Origin: Steroidobacteraceae bacterium
Lineage (GTDB): Bacteria; Pseudomonadota; Gammaproteobacteria; Steroidobacterales; Steroidobacteraceae
Direction of reading: 5' to 3'
Assembly: GCA_041395505.1 (NCBI GenBank)
Contig: JAWLAG010000002.1
Coordinates: forward strand, 687,001 to 751,000
DNA: 64,000 nucleotides
Part shown: positions 1 to 8,165 of the stretch, one piece after another
Numbering within the stretch: the first letter of the stretch is position 1
Layout: each line of letters begins with the position of its first letter
Notes under the pieces: model-generated
The model's database searches: none
What the model saw: only the letters and a program-made list of their open reading frames with translations
Told to the model about the DNA's origin: nothing
Program-made: the position numbers and the translations under genes

Positions 1-392
1 ACGTGAATGTGCCCGCCTTGCTGAGACTGGATGGCGCCACCTTGGCCGGCTCGAGCTGCACGATCGGTGGCAATACGGCCGACTGCTCTGTGGCAACGCT
101 CGCGCCCGGAGCGTCGCAATCCTTGCAGTTGACCCTTGCGGCGCAGTCCACGGGCAACGATGTCCTGACCGCGACGGCGAGCGCCGACAGCGACAGCAAT
201 GCCGGCAACAATTCGATTTCGGTCAATGTGTCGATCACGGCCGTGGCACCGCCGAGCGGCGGCAGCAATTCGGGCGGCGGTGGCGGCGGTGGCGGCGGGA
301 CGGTGGATCTGTTGAGCGTGCTCGCCGGCATGGTGGCATTGGCCGCATCGTGGCGGCACCGTCGAACTCACCTTAGAATATTCCACGAATAG
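1..392 (+). CDS. C-terminal part of DUF11-type repeat surface protein with Gly-rich C-terminal sorting tail
   Basis: The frame is open at the left edge, so only the C-terminus (about 129 residues) is visible. The first 80 residues look like the end of a DUF11/CARDB-type beta-sandwich repeat, with the typical ASADSDSNAGNNS stretch before the last strand. A run of nine glycines follows, then a hydrophobic helix (LLSVLAGMVALAAS) and a basic cluster (WRHRR). This tripartite end matches the architecture of GlyGly-CTERM (rhombosortase) sorting signals. The protein is therefore probably exported and held in the membrane until processed. The sortase family is inferred from the architecture alone. The size of the missing N-terminal part is unknown. 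Confidence 0.75.
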   Translation, partial: VNVPALLRLDGATLAGSSCTIGGNTADCSVATLAPGASQSLQLTLAAQSTGNDVLTATASADSDSNAGNNSISVNVSITAVAPPSGGSNSGGGGGGGGGTVDLLSVLAGMVALAASWRHRRTHLRIFHE

Positions 393-423
393 CAGCCACC
401 CCGGCTGCCGCGGATAGATCATC

Positions 424-1425
424 ATGCGTCCAAGTGCTGCGCGCGTTGCCGCCCTGCTGTTGCTTATCGTGCAGTTTGCAGCCGTTGGCGCACATGGCGG
501 AGAGCCAGCAATGTATGCAATCGCAATACACGGCGGTGCCGGAACCCTGCCGCGCGCGCAAATGACGGCCGAGCGCGAAGCCGCTTATCGCGACGGCCTC
601 GCGAGCGCCCTCGGGCAGGCCAGCGCCTTGCTCGCAAGCGGCGGCGCAAGCCTCGATGCCGTAGCCCTGGCGGTGCGGATACTCGAAGACAACCCGCTGT
701 TCAATGCCGGCCGCGGGGCCGTATTCACGCATGAGGGCACCGTAGAGCTCGACGCATCGATCATGGACGGCGCGACATTGCGCGCCGGCGCGATCGCGGG
801 CGTGCGCCATGTGCGCAACCCGATCGATCTGGCTCGCGCCGTCATGGACAAGTCACCCCATGTCATGCTGATCGGCGAAGGCGCCGAGGAGTTCGCGCTC
901 ACGCAGGGCATGGCCCTGGTGCCGAACGACTATTTCTACACGCCGGCGCGACGCGCCCAGCTCGAGCGGGTCCTGCAGGGCAGGTTGCAACCGGAAAATG
1001 AACTGTCCGCGCTTGGCACCGTGGGCGCCGTTGCGCTCGACAGCCAGGGCAATCTGGCGGCGGCGACCTCGACCGGCGGCATGACCAACAAGCGCTATGG
1101 CCGCGTCGGCGACTCGCCCATCATCGGCGCCGGAACCTATGCCGACAACGCGGGCTGCGCCGTGTCGGCGACGGGTCATGGCGAGTACTTCATCCGGGCG
1201 GTCGTCGCCTACGACATCTGCGCGCGCAAGCGCTACACCCGCGAATCGCTCGCCGCGGCCGCGCACCAGGTGATCATGCAGCGCTTACCGGCGATGGGCG
1301 GCGAAGGCGGCATCATCGCTGTCGACCGCGACGGCAACGTCGTGATGGAATTCAACAGCGAAGGAATGTTTCGCGCAGCGCAACGCGCGGGCTCCGCCGC
1401 CGAAATCGCTATCTACCGGGATTGA
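424..1425 (+). CDS. iaaA: Isoaspartyl peptidase / plant-type L-asparaginase (Ntn hydrolase), exported
   Basis: A 333-residue enzyme of the type 2 asparaginase family. It hydrolyses isoaspartyl dipeptides and asparagine after autocleavage into alpha and beta subunits. The fold starts with AIHGGAGTLPR (about residues 34-44). The autocleavage site and nucleophile is Thr199 in LSALGTVGAVA, followed by the conserved beta-subunit segments STGGMTNKRYGRVGDSP and IGAGTYADN. The first 22-26 residues are a hydrophobic signal peptide, so the mature enzyme is probably periplasmic. Length is normal for the family. It stands alone, 31 bp after the upstream partial gene and convergent with the diguanylate cyclase. 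Confidence 0.93.
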   Translation: MRPSAARVAALLLLIVQFAAVGAHGGEPAMYAIAIHGGAGTLPRAQMTAEREAAYRDGLASALGQASALLASGGASLDAVALAVRILEDNPLFNAGRGAVFTHEGTVELDASIMDGATLRAGAIAGVRHVRNPIDLARAVMDKSPHVMLIGEGAEEFALTQGMALVPNDYFYTPARRAQLERVLQGRLQPENELSALGTVGAVALDSQGNLAAATSTGGMTNKRYGRVGDSPIIGAGTYADNAGCAVSATGHGEYFIRAVVAYDICARKRYTRESLAAAAHQVIMQRLPAMGGEGGIIAVDRDGNVVMEFNSEGMFRAAQRAGSAAEIAIYRD

Positions 1426-1428
1426 GGA

Positions 1429-2685
1429 TCAGCTGGCGGCGCGGCGTATGCCGACACCTGCCGGGGCCGTCGCTGCCGGACTGCGGCTGGCCTTGGCGTG
1501 GCGGTCCCGACCTTCGTCCTTGGCGCGGTAGAGTGCCTCGTCAGCCTGGCGCAATGCGGCCTCGAATGTCGATTCGCGGGCATTGCGAATGCATACGAAG
1601 CCGACGCTCACGGTGACGCAGGGCCGGGTCGGCGAATCGACATGCGGAATCTTCAAATCGCGCACGGCCTCCACCAGTGCGAGCGCGGTTTCATCGCCAT
1701 AGCGTGCGTCCGCGCCTGGCAACACGACGATGAGTTCCTCGCCGCCGTAGCGCGCCACGAGGTCGAACGGCCTGCGCCGCGCGGCCCTGCGTACCGCGGT
1801 TGCCACGTCGCGCAGACAACCGTCGCCGGCCTGATGACCGTAGCGATCGTTAAAGGCCTTGAAGTGATCGATATCGAGGAGCAGCACGGTCACCGCCTGC
1901 CCCTCGCGCGCGAGTTGATCCCACAACGTGCGCACCTGCAGCTCGAACGCGCCGCGGTTCTGCAGTCCGGTGAGACCATCATGCGTCGCCACCTCGCGCA
2001 GCAGACGGCGTTCGAGGAAATTGAGGCGATTCGCCCGCTCCAGAGCATAGGAGCCAGCGCCTGCGAAGAGATTGGCGCAGAACTGCACGAACAGGATGTA
2101 GCCGGCGATGGCCGGCGGGACGTAACCGATCGCCGCGGCCGCCGCGAACGACAGCATGAAAATGAGATTGACGGCGAGCGCGATCAGAAACGGCAGGCCG
2201 AGCATGAAGTAGAAGAAGAAAGAGACCAGCACGATACGGGCCGCTATCAACGCCGCATGCAGGTCGCTCGCGTTCGCCACCATGGTGACGTGACCAAGCG
2301 CAAACAGCGGCGCGCCGACATAGATGACGGGCCAGTACCAGCGATAGAGCCGCGGCGAGGTGAGCACGAGGCAGGCGAGCACGATGGGCAACTGCAGGCC
2401 GAAGCGCGCAATCGTCGGCCCGATGCGCATGCTCTCGGTCACCGACAACAGCGCGTGGTCGAGCCAGGAGAAGCCGATCACCGTGACCAGGGCGAGAAAG
2501 ATGTTCAGGCGGATGCCGCTGCGCAATTCGTCGCGGTGGGCAGCGAGGAATTCCGCCTCCAGGGGACCATCGAAGCGCAGCAGGTGAAAGCCGCGGCGCG
2601 ATGTGCGCTCGAGCTGTTGCCTGGCAGGCAGCAGACGCTCGCCCGACGCGCCGTCGGTGCCGGTCCACAGTCGAGCGTCGTTCAC
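1429..2685 (-). CDS. Membrane-bound diguanylate cyclase (GGDEF)
   Basis: A 418-residue protein that should make cyclic-di-GMP from two GTP. The N-terminal ~50 residues are soluble. About six membrane helices span residues 58-210, and a GGDEF domain follows (about 230-400). The active-site motif is GGEEL (314-318). An RxxD inhibitory I-site (RPFD, 305-308) lies exactly five residues before it, which predicts product inhibition. The C-terminal tail is Ala/Pro-rich. The membrane sensor is not a named domain that I can assign. It lies just downstream of a small gene on the same strand (gap 30 bp) and may be co-transcribed with it. Confidence 0.92.
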   Translation of the reverse strand: MNDARLWTGTDGASGERLLPARQQLERTSRRGFHLLRFDGPLEAEFLAAHRDELRSGIRLNIFLALVTVIGFSWLDHALLSVTESMRIGPTIARFGLQLPIVLACLVLTSPRLYRWYWPVIYVGAPLFALGHVTMVANASDLHAALIAARIVLVSFFFYFMLGLPFLIALAVNLIFMLSFAAAAAIGYVPPAIAGYILFVQFCANLFAGAGSYALERANRLNFLERRLLREVATHDGLTGLQNRGAFELQVRTLWDQLAREGQAVTVLLLDIDHFKAFNDRYGHQAGDGCLRDVATAVRRAARRRPFDLVARYGGEELIVVLPGADARYGDETALALVEAVRDLKIPHVDSPTRPCVTVSVGFVCIRNARESTFEAALRQADEALYRAKDEGRDRHAKASRSPAATAPAGVGIRRAAS

Positions 2686-2715
2686 CCCTCGCAGCCTGTC
2701 AGCCCGGCCGCGCCG

Positions 2716-2922
2716 TCAAAGCCCGGACGTACTCTTGCGGATATCCTGCTCGGCCTTGATGCGTGTCAGCCACACCTGGAAGGGATCCCAGCCGTCGGCG
2801 TGCTTCGCGACCGGCAGGGAACGGGGATGCGCCACGGCATCCGGCAGGTAGTCTTCATTGGCCGCAGCGGCAGACGAGCGAACCGCAAGCCTCACAGGCT
2901 CGGTTGGTTTTTTGGCTTTCAT
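2716..2922 (-). CDS. Small hypothetical protein (68 aa)
   Basis: A 68-residue soluble protein that I do not recognise. It begins with a Lys-rich MKAKKPTEPVR. The C-terminal half has the pattern DGWDPFQVWLTRIKAEQD, an amphipathic helix-like segment with conserved-looking Trp residues. An AGGGG-type ribosome binding site sits about 8 nt before the ATG at 2922. It precedes the diguanylate cyclase on the same strand with only a 30 bp gap, so the two may form an operon. The favourable ribosome site and in-frame spacing support it being real. Confidence 0.6.
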   Translation of the reverse strand: MKAKKPTEPVRLAVRSSAAAANEDYLPDAVAHPRSLPVAKHADGWDPFQVWLTRIKAEQDIRKSTSGL

Positions 2923-3032
2923 GTTCGGACCCCTGAATCCGACCCAATTCCCTTTGCAACGTGACGTAGTGTAGGGGTTTGCCGGTTAAAAGGACATGAC
3001 GCCGAAGTGAAAAAATCGCGACAGTGGATATG

Positions 3033-4640
3033 TCAAATTTTGTGGCGTGAATCCAACTCAGCCCTGTAATAGTGCTGCAGGAAGTCCTCGAAACTGCCGC
3101 GATCGTCCGCTTCCATCCGGGCCTGGCGCGCCAGCGACGCGCGGGACTCGGCCGCGAACTCAGCCAATCGAGCGGGGTTCACCGGGTAAATGTCGCGGAA
3201 ATAGTCGCGATGGGCGATGGAAGTCCGCAGGGCAAGTTCGAAGAACGACTCATCGCTGCGCGCGAGCTCGGCCACCAGGCGGGCGGAGGGCAGGAGGCCG
3301 GGATCGGCCAGTTTGTTGCGCTGCACGGCCAGGGCGGCGGCGTAGGGTCGGCTGTCATCCCCCGCATCCAGCATTTCGCACAACCCCTGCATCTCATCCA
3401 GAAGCTCGCCGGCCCACGCAGCCGGCGACAACGCTTGATCGCCACGGCGCAAGCGCAATTTGGGATCGCGGCCATGGCGCGCAACCTGCAACTGGTTGGC
3501 ATCCACGTCGCGTTGTGCCGAGGCGTCGAGCGGCGGACTGTCCTTCAGTACGCAAAGTGCCAGCAAGGCCTCGATGAAGCGCAGCTTGTTCTGGTTGACG
3601 CCGACCGGATCGAAAGGGCTGACATCGAGCGCGCGCACTTCGACATACTCCACGCCGCGCGAGCGCAAGGCCGTCGTCGGGCTCTCGCCCGATTTGGTCA
3701 CACGCTTCGGGCGGATGTAGCTGTAGTACTCGTTCTCTATTTGCAGGATGTTGGTCGTCAATTGTCGGTATTCGCCGTCGACCTTTACGCCGATCTTCTC
3801 GTAGGGCGGATACGGAGTCGCGACGACGCGCGACAGATCGCGCACGTACTCATCGAGGCTGTTGACCGACACCGTCACGCCCGATTGAGCCGGATTGCGG
3901 TAGCCGAGATCGCTCATGCGCAAACTGGTCGCATGTCGGGCGATGAACGTGCCACGGGTGAAAGGCTCGAGACCATGATCGCTCATGCCCGTAAGAAAGC
4001 TGCCGCAGACCACAGGCGAAACGCCGAACAGGTAAAGCACCAACCAGCCAAACCGCCGGTAATTCCTCAGCAAGGCAAAGTAACCGGCGGAGATGAAATC
4101 CTGGTCGGCGGCCGCACCTTCTGCGCCAGCCAGCACCTCCCAGAACGCGCGGGGAAAGGAGTAGTTGAAATGCACGCCCGATATGGCCTGCATCCTTCGC
4201 CCGTAACGCCAACCGAGGCCGCGCCGGTAGACGTGCTTCATCTGTCCGGCGTGTGAGCTGCCATAAACGGCGATGGGCACATCGTCGTCGCTTCGAATCC
4301 GGCACGGCATGCTGGCGGCCCACAGCAGCTCATCGCCGAGCGCCGAGTAGGAAAAGCGGTGCAGATCGGTGAGGAAGGCGATCAACTCCCAGGTCGTGTT
4401 GAAGGTCGGCGTCACCAGCTCGAGCAGCGCCTCGGAATAATCGGTCGTGATGTAGCGATTGGTCAGCGCCGAGCCGAGCGCCCGCGGATGGGGCGTCATT
4501 GCGATGAAGCCATCGGGTGTGACGCGCAGCGATTCCTTCTCGACGCCTTTCAATCCACCCTGCAGCACGCTGCCGGCGCCGGCGCTCGCGAGCGTCGCCA
4601 GCCTGCGTTGCAGGTTTCGATCGCCGGGGGCCGGGCTCAC
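3033..4640 (-). CDS. gshA: Glutamate-cysteine ligase (E. coli type)
   Basis: A 535-residue gamma-glutamylcysteine synthetase that catalyses the first, ATP-dependent step of glutathione synthesis. It matches the gammaproteobacterial GshA family in length and in motifs. These include GVEKESLRVTPDG near residue 33, the TDYSEALLELVTP segment (around 68-80), GVHFNYSFP, and RSRGVEYVEVRALDVSPFDPVGV. Translation appears to start at a GTG at 4640, 6 bp after the stop of the upstream DUF962 gene. It is thus the last gene of a minus-strand trio (DUF1499, DUF962, gshA). Confidence 0.95.
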   Translation of the reverse strand: MSPAPGDRNLQRRLATLASAGAGSVLQGGLKGVEKESLRVTPDGFIAMTPHPRALGSALTNRYITTDYSEALLELVTPTFNTTWELIAFLTDLHRFSYSALGDELLWAASMPCRIRSDDDVPIAVYGSSHAGQMKHVYRRGLGWRYGRRMQAISGVHFNYSFPRAFWEVLAGAEGAAADQDFISAGYFALLRNYRRFGWLVLYLFGVSPVVCGSFLTGMSDHGLEPFTRGTFIARHATSLRMSDLGYRNPAQSGVTVSVNSLDEYVRDLSRVVATPYPPYEKIGVKVDGEYRQLTTNILQIENEYYSYIRPKRVTKSGESPTTALRSRGVEYVEVRALDVSPFDPVGVNQNKLRFIEALLALCVLKDSPPLDASAQRDVDANQLQVARHGRDPKLRLRRGDQALSPAAWAGELLDEMQGLCEMLDAGDDSRPYAAALAVQRNKLADPGLLPSARLVAELARSDESFFELALRTSIAHRDYFRDIYPVNPARLAEFAAESRASLARQARMEADDRGSFEDFLQHYYRAELDSRHKI

Positions 4641-4646
4641 GATGGG

Positions 4647-4952
4647 CTACCAGCGCAACCGGCCGCTCAGCCAGTGCCAGAGCATGACGAAATCGCCACG
4701 CAGGCTGTAGAGCGGATGGCGGAAAGTCGCGGGACGGTTCTTCTCGAACATGAAGTGCCCAACCCAGGCGAAGGCATAGCCGATGAGCGGCCCCGCGAGG
4801 AACCATCGCCAATCGGCCCACAGCGCGGCCAGCGCCCAGCAGATAATGAACAACAGCGTTCCTACGAGATGCAGGCGGCGCGAACGCTGGTCGCTGTGTT
4901 CGGACATGTAGAAGGTGAAGAATTCATCAAAATTGGCGAAACGACGGCTCAT
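4647..4952 (-). CDS. Mpo1-like / DUF962 small membrane protein
   Basis: A 101-residue integral membrane protein with the DUF962 pattern: an N-terminal FDEFFTFYMSEHSDQRSRRLHLVGT box, two hydrophobic helices, and GHFMFEKNRPATFRHPLYSL. The eukaryotic relative Mpo1 is a dioxygenase acting on 2-hydroxy fatty acids. The conserved His residues seen here (in SEH, RLH, GHF and RHP) fit an iron-binding membrane enzyme. The bacterial function is not established. Its start codon overlaps the stop of the DUF1499 gene upstream, and gshA follows 6 bp downstream, so the three are probably one transcript. Confidence 0.85.
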   Translation of the reverse strand: MSRRFANFDEFFTFYMSEHSDQRSRRLHLVGTLLFIICWALAALWADWRWFLAGPLIGYAFAWVGHFMFEKNRPATFRHPLYSLRGDFVMLWHWLSGRLRW

Positions 4953-5710
4953 GATCCGTCACTCGACAGTCGCTTGCGCAGGTCGGCCAGGAAGCGACGC
5001 ACTCGTCGCGCGTTCGTCCCCGCATCGCCAAGGCCGACACGTGACTTGGATCGCAGATCGATCCGTGTGTATTCCCCGTCAGGTCGCGCACGCATGACGA
5101 CATCGTCCTTGAAGCCGAAGAAGAAGGTGGTGTCGGTGGCTTCCAGGCGACCAGCCGCATCATCGCGCGCGACCACATCCCAGTCGAGCTCGCCGGCAAG
5201 ATCGGCGGCAGCGTTCATCACCTCCGGCAGGGTTGCACGCAATTGCAGGGGCTCGACGTCGGGATACGCGGCTCGCTGCGCCGCGGGCACATCGAGCGCC
5301 GCGCCGCGAACCATGACTTCGCGCACATACCCGGGCGGATTGACGGCCTGGTCACGTGCGCGCTCGGCGATGAGCGCCGCGAACTGCGGCGGGTCGTCGA
5401 GGTCCGTCGAGATTTCGTGAATCGGCGGCACGCTGGTGCCGCGTTGGATCCAGCCGAGCAGATAGCCCACCAGCGCGAGCGCCGCGACGATCGCGAGCGC
5501 GGCACCGCCACGGTTGATCGCGATCTGGCGTTGCTGCGCGATGAGAAAGGCAATGATGGCCGCGAGCGCACCCAGCAGCAGAAGCGCCAGGCCGACACCG
5601 AGTGCCATCAACGCGGGCGCGAAACCGAGCCAACCCAGCCGATGCGATGGGCCGGACAGGGCCGCGACCAACGCGCCGAGCAGGAGGCAGCCGATGCCGA
5701 AACGCAGCAT
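4949..5710 (-). CDS. DUF1499 membrane protein
   Basis: About 253 residues from the ATG at 5710. Three hydrophobic helices occupy the first ~110 residues. A DUF1499 domain follows in the C-terminal half, with recognisable segments such as HEISTDLDDPPQF, LPEVMNAAADLA, LEATDTTFFFGFKDDVVMR and IDLRSKSRVGLGDAGTNARRVRRFL. DUF1499 proteins are common in Proteobacteria and have no firmly known function. The start is uncertain. An in-frame GTG at 5761 and an ATG at 5854 would extend the N-terminus, but the 5710 start places the first helix directly at the N-terminus. It overlaps the DUF962 gene by 4 bp (ATGA). Confidence 0.8.
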   Translation of the reverse strand: MLRFGIGCLLLGALVAALSGPSHRLGWLGFAPALMALGVGLALLLLGALAAIIAFLIAQQRQIAINRGGAALAIVAALALVGYLLGWIQRGTSVPPIHEISTDLDDPPQFAALIAERARDQAVNPPGYVREVMVRGAALDVPAAQRAAYPDVEPLQLRATLPEVMNAAADLAGELDWDVVARDDAAGRLEATDTTFFFGFKDDVVMRARPDGEYTRIDLRSKSRVGLGDAGTNARRVRRFLADLRKRLSSDGS

Positions 5711-5888
5711 GCGCTGCGGCCATGACGGTCGCGACAGCGAGGGGTAGGAATGGCCTTTCACGTGAGTGGCTTGCGATGCCCTGGCAGGAACAGAGCGGCA
5801 TCTTGCCGAATGCGCCCTGCCCGTGGCAATACGCCATGCCGGCATCGCATTCATTGTGTGTTCAGCGTTTTCGCGCTAGCTTCTGCCC

Positions 5889-6221
5889 ATGAGGCGCGTC
5901 CTGGCACTGCTCGTCGTGACCCTGCTCGGGTCGGCGCCTGCATTCGCATTCCGCTGCGGCTCGCGCCTGGTACACGAGGGCGACACCCGCGCCGAAGTCA
6001 TAGCCAAGTGCGGCGAACCGGCAGACGTCGTGGCGCGCAGTGTCTGGCGACAGCCGATCCTGTGGTTTCATGGACGACCCTTCCAGGTGGGCAACGATCT
6101 GATCGAAGTACCGGTCGAGACCTGGACCTACAATCTCGGACCCAATCGACTGATGCGCATAGTGCGATTCGAAGACGGTCTGGTCGTCGACATCGATACC
6201 GGCGGTTACGGCTACCGTTGA
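5889..6221 (+). CDS. DUF2845 exported small protein
   Basis: A 110-residue protein with a clear signal peptide (MRRVLALLVVTLLGSAPAFA). The DUF2845 signature follows: FRCGSRLVHEGDTRAEVIAKCGEP, then a WTYNLGPNRLMR strand region and a GYGYR end. Two cysteines (in RCGS and AKCGEP) may form a periplasmic disulfide. Proteins of this family often resemble SmpA/OmlA-type folds, but the function is unknown. The stop codon overlaps the start of the downstream GNAT gene (TGATG), so the two are translationally coupled. Confidence 0.85.
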   Translation: MRRVLALLVVTLLGSAPAFAFRCGSRLVHEGDTRAEVIAKCGEPADVVARSVWRQPILWFHGRPFQVGNDLIEVPVETWTYNLGPNRLMRIVRFEDGLVVDIDTGGYGYR

Positions 6222-6724
6222 TGGCCGACGCACCGATCCTGCGCGCAATCGCGCCGGGTGATGATGCCGCGATCGCCCATGTGATCCGCACGGTGATGCC
6301 GGAGTTCGGCGCGGAAGGTCCAGGCTACGCCATCAACGACGCCGAAGTCGCCACCATGAGCAGTGCCTATGGTGCGCCCCGCCACCGCTACTACGTGATC
6401 GAACTCGATGGCACGGTCATGGGCGGCGCCGGCATTGCACCGCTGGCGGGCGCCGATCAGGATACCTGCGAGCTGCGCAAAATGTACTTCCTGCCGCGGT
6501 TGCGGGGCCTGGGGCTCGGCTCGAAACTGCTGCAGACCTGTCTCGATGCAGCACGCGAGCTGCACTATCAGCGCTGCTACCTCGAAACGCTTGCGCGCAT
6601 GGACGCCGCCCAGGCGTTGTACCGCAAATTCGGCTTTCGTCGCATCGCGGCACCGCGCGGTGCGACCGGTCATTTCTCCTGCGATGCCTGGTACGAGCTC
6701 GAACTGACGCCACGATCCGGCTGA
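6221..6724 (+). CDS. GNAT-family N-acetyltransferase
   Basis: A 167-residue acetyltransferase. The acetyl-CoA-binding motif A is visible as LRKMYFLPRLRGLGLGSKLLQTCLDAAREL (R/Q-x-x-G-x-G/A type), followed by LETLARMDAAQALYRKFGFRRI, the usual motif B region. The substrate is unknown. The start ATG shares one base with the stop of the DUF2845 gene. The last 55 bp overlap, tail to tail, the end of the MATE transporter gene on the other strand. Confidence 0.88.
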   Translation: MADAPILRAIAPGDDAAIAHVIRTVMPEFGAEGPGYAINDAEVATMSSAYGAPRHRYYVIELDGTVMGGAGIAPLAGADQDTCELRKMYFLPRLRGLGLGSKLLQTCLDAARELHYQRCYLETLARMDAAQALYRKFGFRRIAAPRGATGHFSCDAWYELELTPRSG

Positions 6725-8103
6725 GCTTCGGGAGTTGCGCGCACACCCGCGGCGACCCGACGGTAACGCAACAGCAACAATAGTGCGCACACGGCGAGAC
6801 CCGCGATCAAACCCCACCAGACGCCGCGCGGGCCATGGCCAAAGTGGATACCCGCGAGCCAGGCGCAGGGAAACCCGATCAACCAGTATGAAATGACGTT
6901 GATGAGCATTGGAATCCTGGCATCGCGGAAACCGCGCAACGCCCCCGCAGCGCCGACCTGCGCGCCATCGACGATCTGGAACACGGCCGCGAGCAACAGT
7001 AGTTGCGCTGCCAGCGCAACGACCTCGGCATCATCGCTGTAAAGTGCCGCGATCGGGTAGCGCCACAACGTCAGCACGACGGCCGATGCTGCCATCAACG
7101 CGACGCAGAGACGGATTCCTGACCAGCCGGCCTCGGCGGCAGCCAGCCACTCGCCGCGACCGGCGCGATGACCGACATGTATGGTCGTTGCCGAATGCAC
7201 GGCGAGCGGCACCATGAACATGATCGATGCAAAATTGATCGCGATCGCGTGGCCGGACATCTGCCGGGCGCCCAGGGTCCCGACCAGCAACGCAGCTGCA
7301 GAGAACAACGCGCCCTCGGCGAGCAGGGATCCCGCGATAGGCAGACCGAGCCGCAGGATTTCCAGGAGCTCACGGCGCCTGGGCAATTCGAATCGCTCGA
7401 GCAAGCGGTATGGCGCGAACATCGCCGCACGGCGCAGGTAAAACCACATACCCAGGAAAACCAGCCACTGGCTCAGGGCACTCGCCAGGCCGCAGCCGAG
7501 TGCGCCCATCGCCGGGGCACCGAACTTGCCGTACATGAGGACATAGTTTCCGAATATGTTGAGCACGAGGGTAACAAGCGCTGCATACATGATGGGACGG
7601 GTGCGCCCCAACCCCTCGGCGCTGAAGCGCAACGCGAGGTAGGCGAACAGCGCGGGCAGTCCCAGGGCCAGCATGCGCAGGTAGCCGCCGGCGAGCTCCC
7701 GGATTCGCGGCTCGATGCCGATGCGCTCGAGCACCGGTGCGTTGCCGAGGAATGGCAACAGCGCGAGAAGTGCGAACATGGCGGCGAGCCAGATGCCCTG
7801 GCGCAGCAGGGCGCCGGCGCGCAGGTCCTCGCCCGCGCCATAGGCGTGCGCGACGAGCGGCGACAACGCCATCAGGAGCCCCAGGCCCGCGATATAGACC
7901 ACCATTGCGTAGCTGGCGCCGACCGCAACCGCTGCCAGGTCGTTTGCACCGAGGCGGCCGGCCATGATCGTGTCCGCCGTGGTAACCCCGATGGTCGCCA
8001 GATTGTTGACGAGAATGGGCCAGGCGTAACGCAGGATCGAACGCAGATTGCTATCGGAGGGCAGCAAGCTCGATGCGTCGCGGATTCGTTTCGTCTGGTT
8101 CAT
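6670..8103 (-). CDS. MATE-family multidrug efflux transporter (NorM-like)
   Basis: A 477-residue, 12-helix inner-membrane antiporter of the MATE family. The first repeat begins SILRYAWPILVNNLATIGVTTADTIMAGRLGANDLAAVAVG, with the pseudo-duplicated equivalent starting LRLGLPIAGSLLAEG in the second half. It should export cationic drugs or metabolites using Na+ or H+ gradients. I chose the ATG at 8103 (MNQTKR) rather than one 36 bp upstream. This leaves 62 bp to the divergent thiolase gene. The 3' end runs 55 bp into the convergent GNAT gene. Confidence 0.92.
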   Translation of the reverse strand: MNQTKRIRDASSLLPSDSNLRSILRYAWPILVNNLATIGVTTADTIMAGRLGANDLAAVAVGASYAMVVYIAGLGLLMALSPLVAHAYGAGEDLRAGALLRQGIWLAAMFALLALLPFLGNAPVLERIGIEPRIRELAGGYLRMLALGLPALFAYLALRFSAEGLGRTRPIMYAALVTLVLNIFGNYVLMYGKFGAPAMGALGCGLASALSQWLVFLGMWFYLRRAAMFAPYRLLERFELPRRRELLEILRLGLPIAGSLLAEGALFSAAALLVGTLGARQMSGHAIAINFASIMFMVPLAVHSATTIHVGHRAGRGEWLAAAEAGWSGIRLCVALMAASAVVLTLWRYPIAALYSDDAEVVALAAQLLLLAAVFQIVDGAQVGAAGALRGFRDARIPMLINVISYWLIGFPCAWLAGIHFGHGPRGVWWGLIAGLAVCALLLLLRYRRVAAGVRATPEAQPDRGVSSSSYQASQEK

Positions 8104-8165
8104 GGCGTGCGGCCGGTGGGCGTGGCATTCTAAGGCCATCGATTCCTGTTTCGGAGTGCCTATAC

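Noticed and set aside
1498..2964. Open frame of ~488 residues opposite the diguanylate cyclase
   Set aside because: The minus strand has an intact GGDEF protein. The plus frame is His/Glu/Arg-biased shadow sequence with no motif.
3031..3036. Consensus -35 (TTGACA on the minus strand) near the gshA stop
   Set aside because: No -10 box lies at suitable spacing and it sits over the gshA stop codon, so it is probably chance.
3072..4256. Long frame antisense to gshA
   Set aside because: gshA is unmistakable on the minus strand; no domain in the antisense product.
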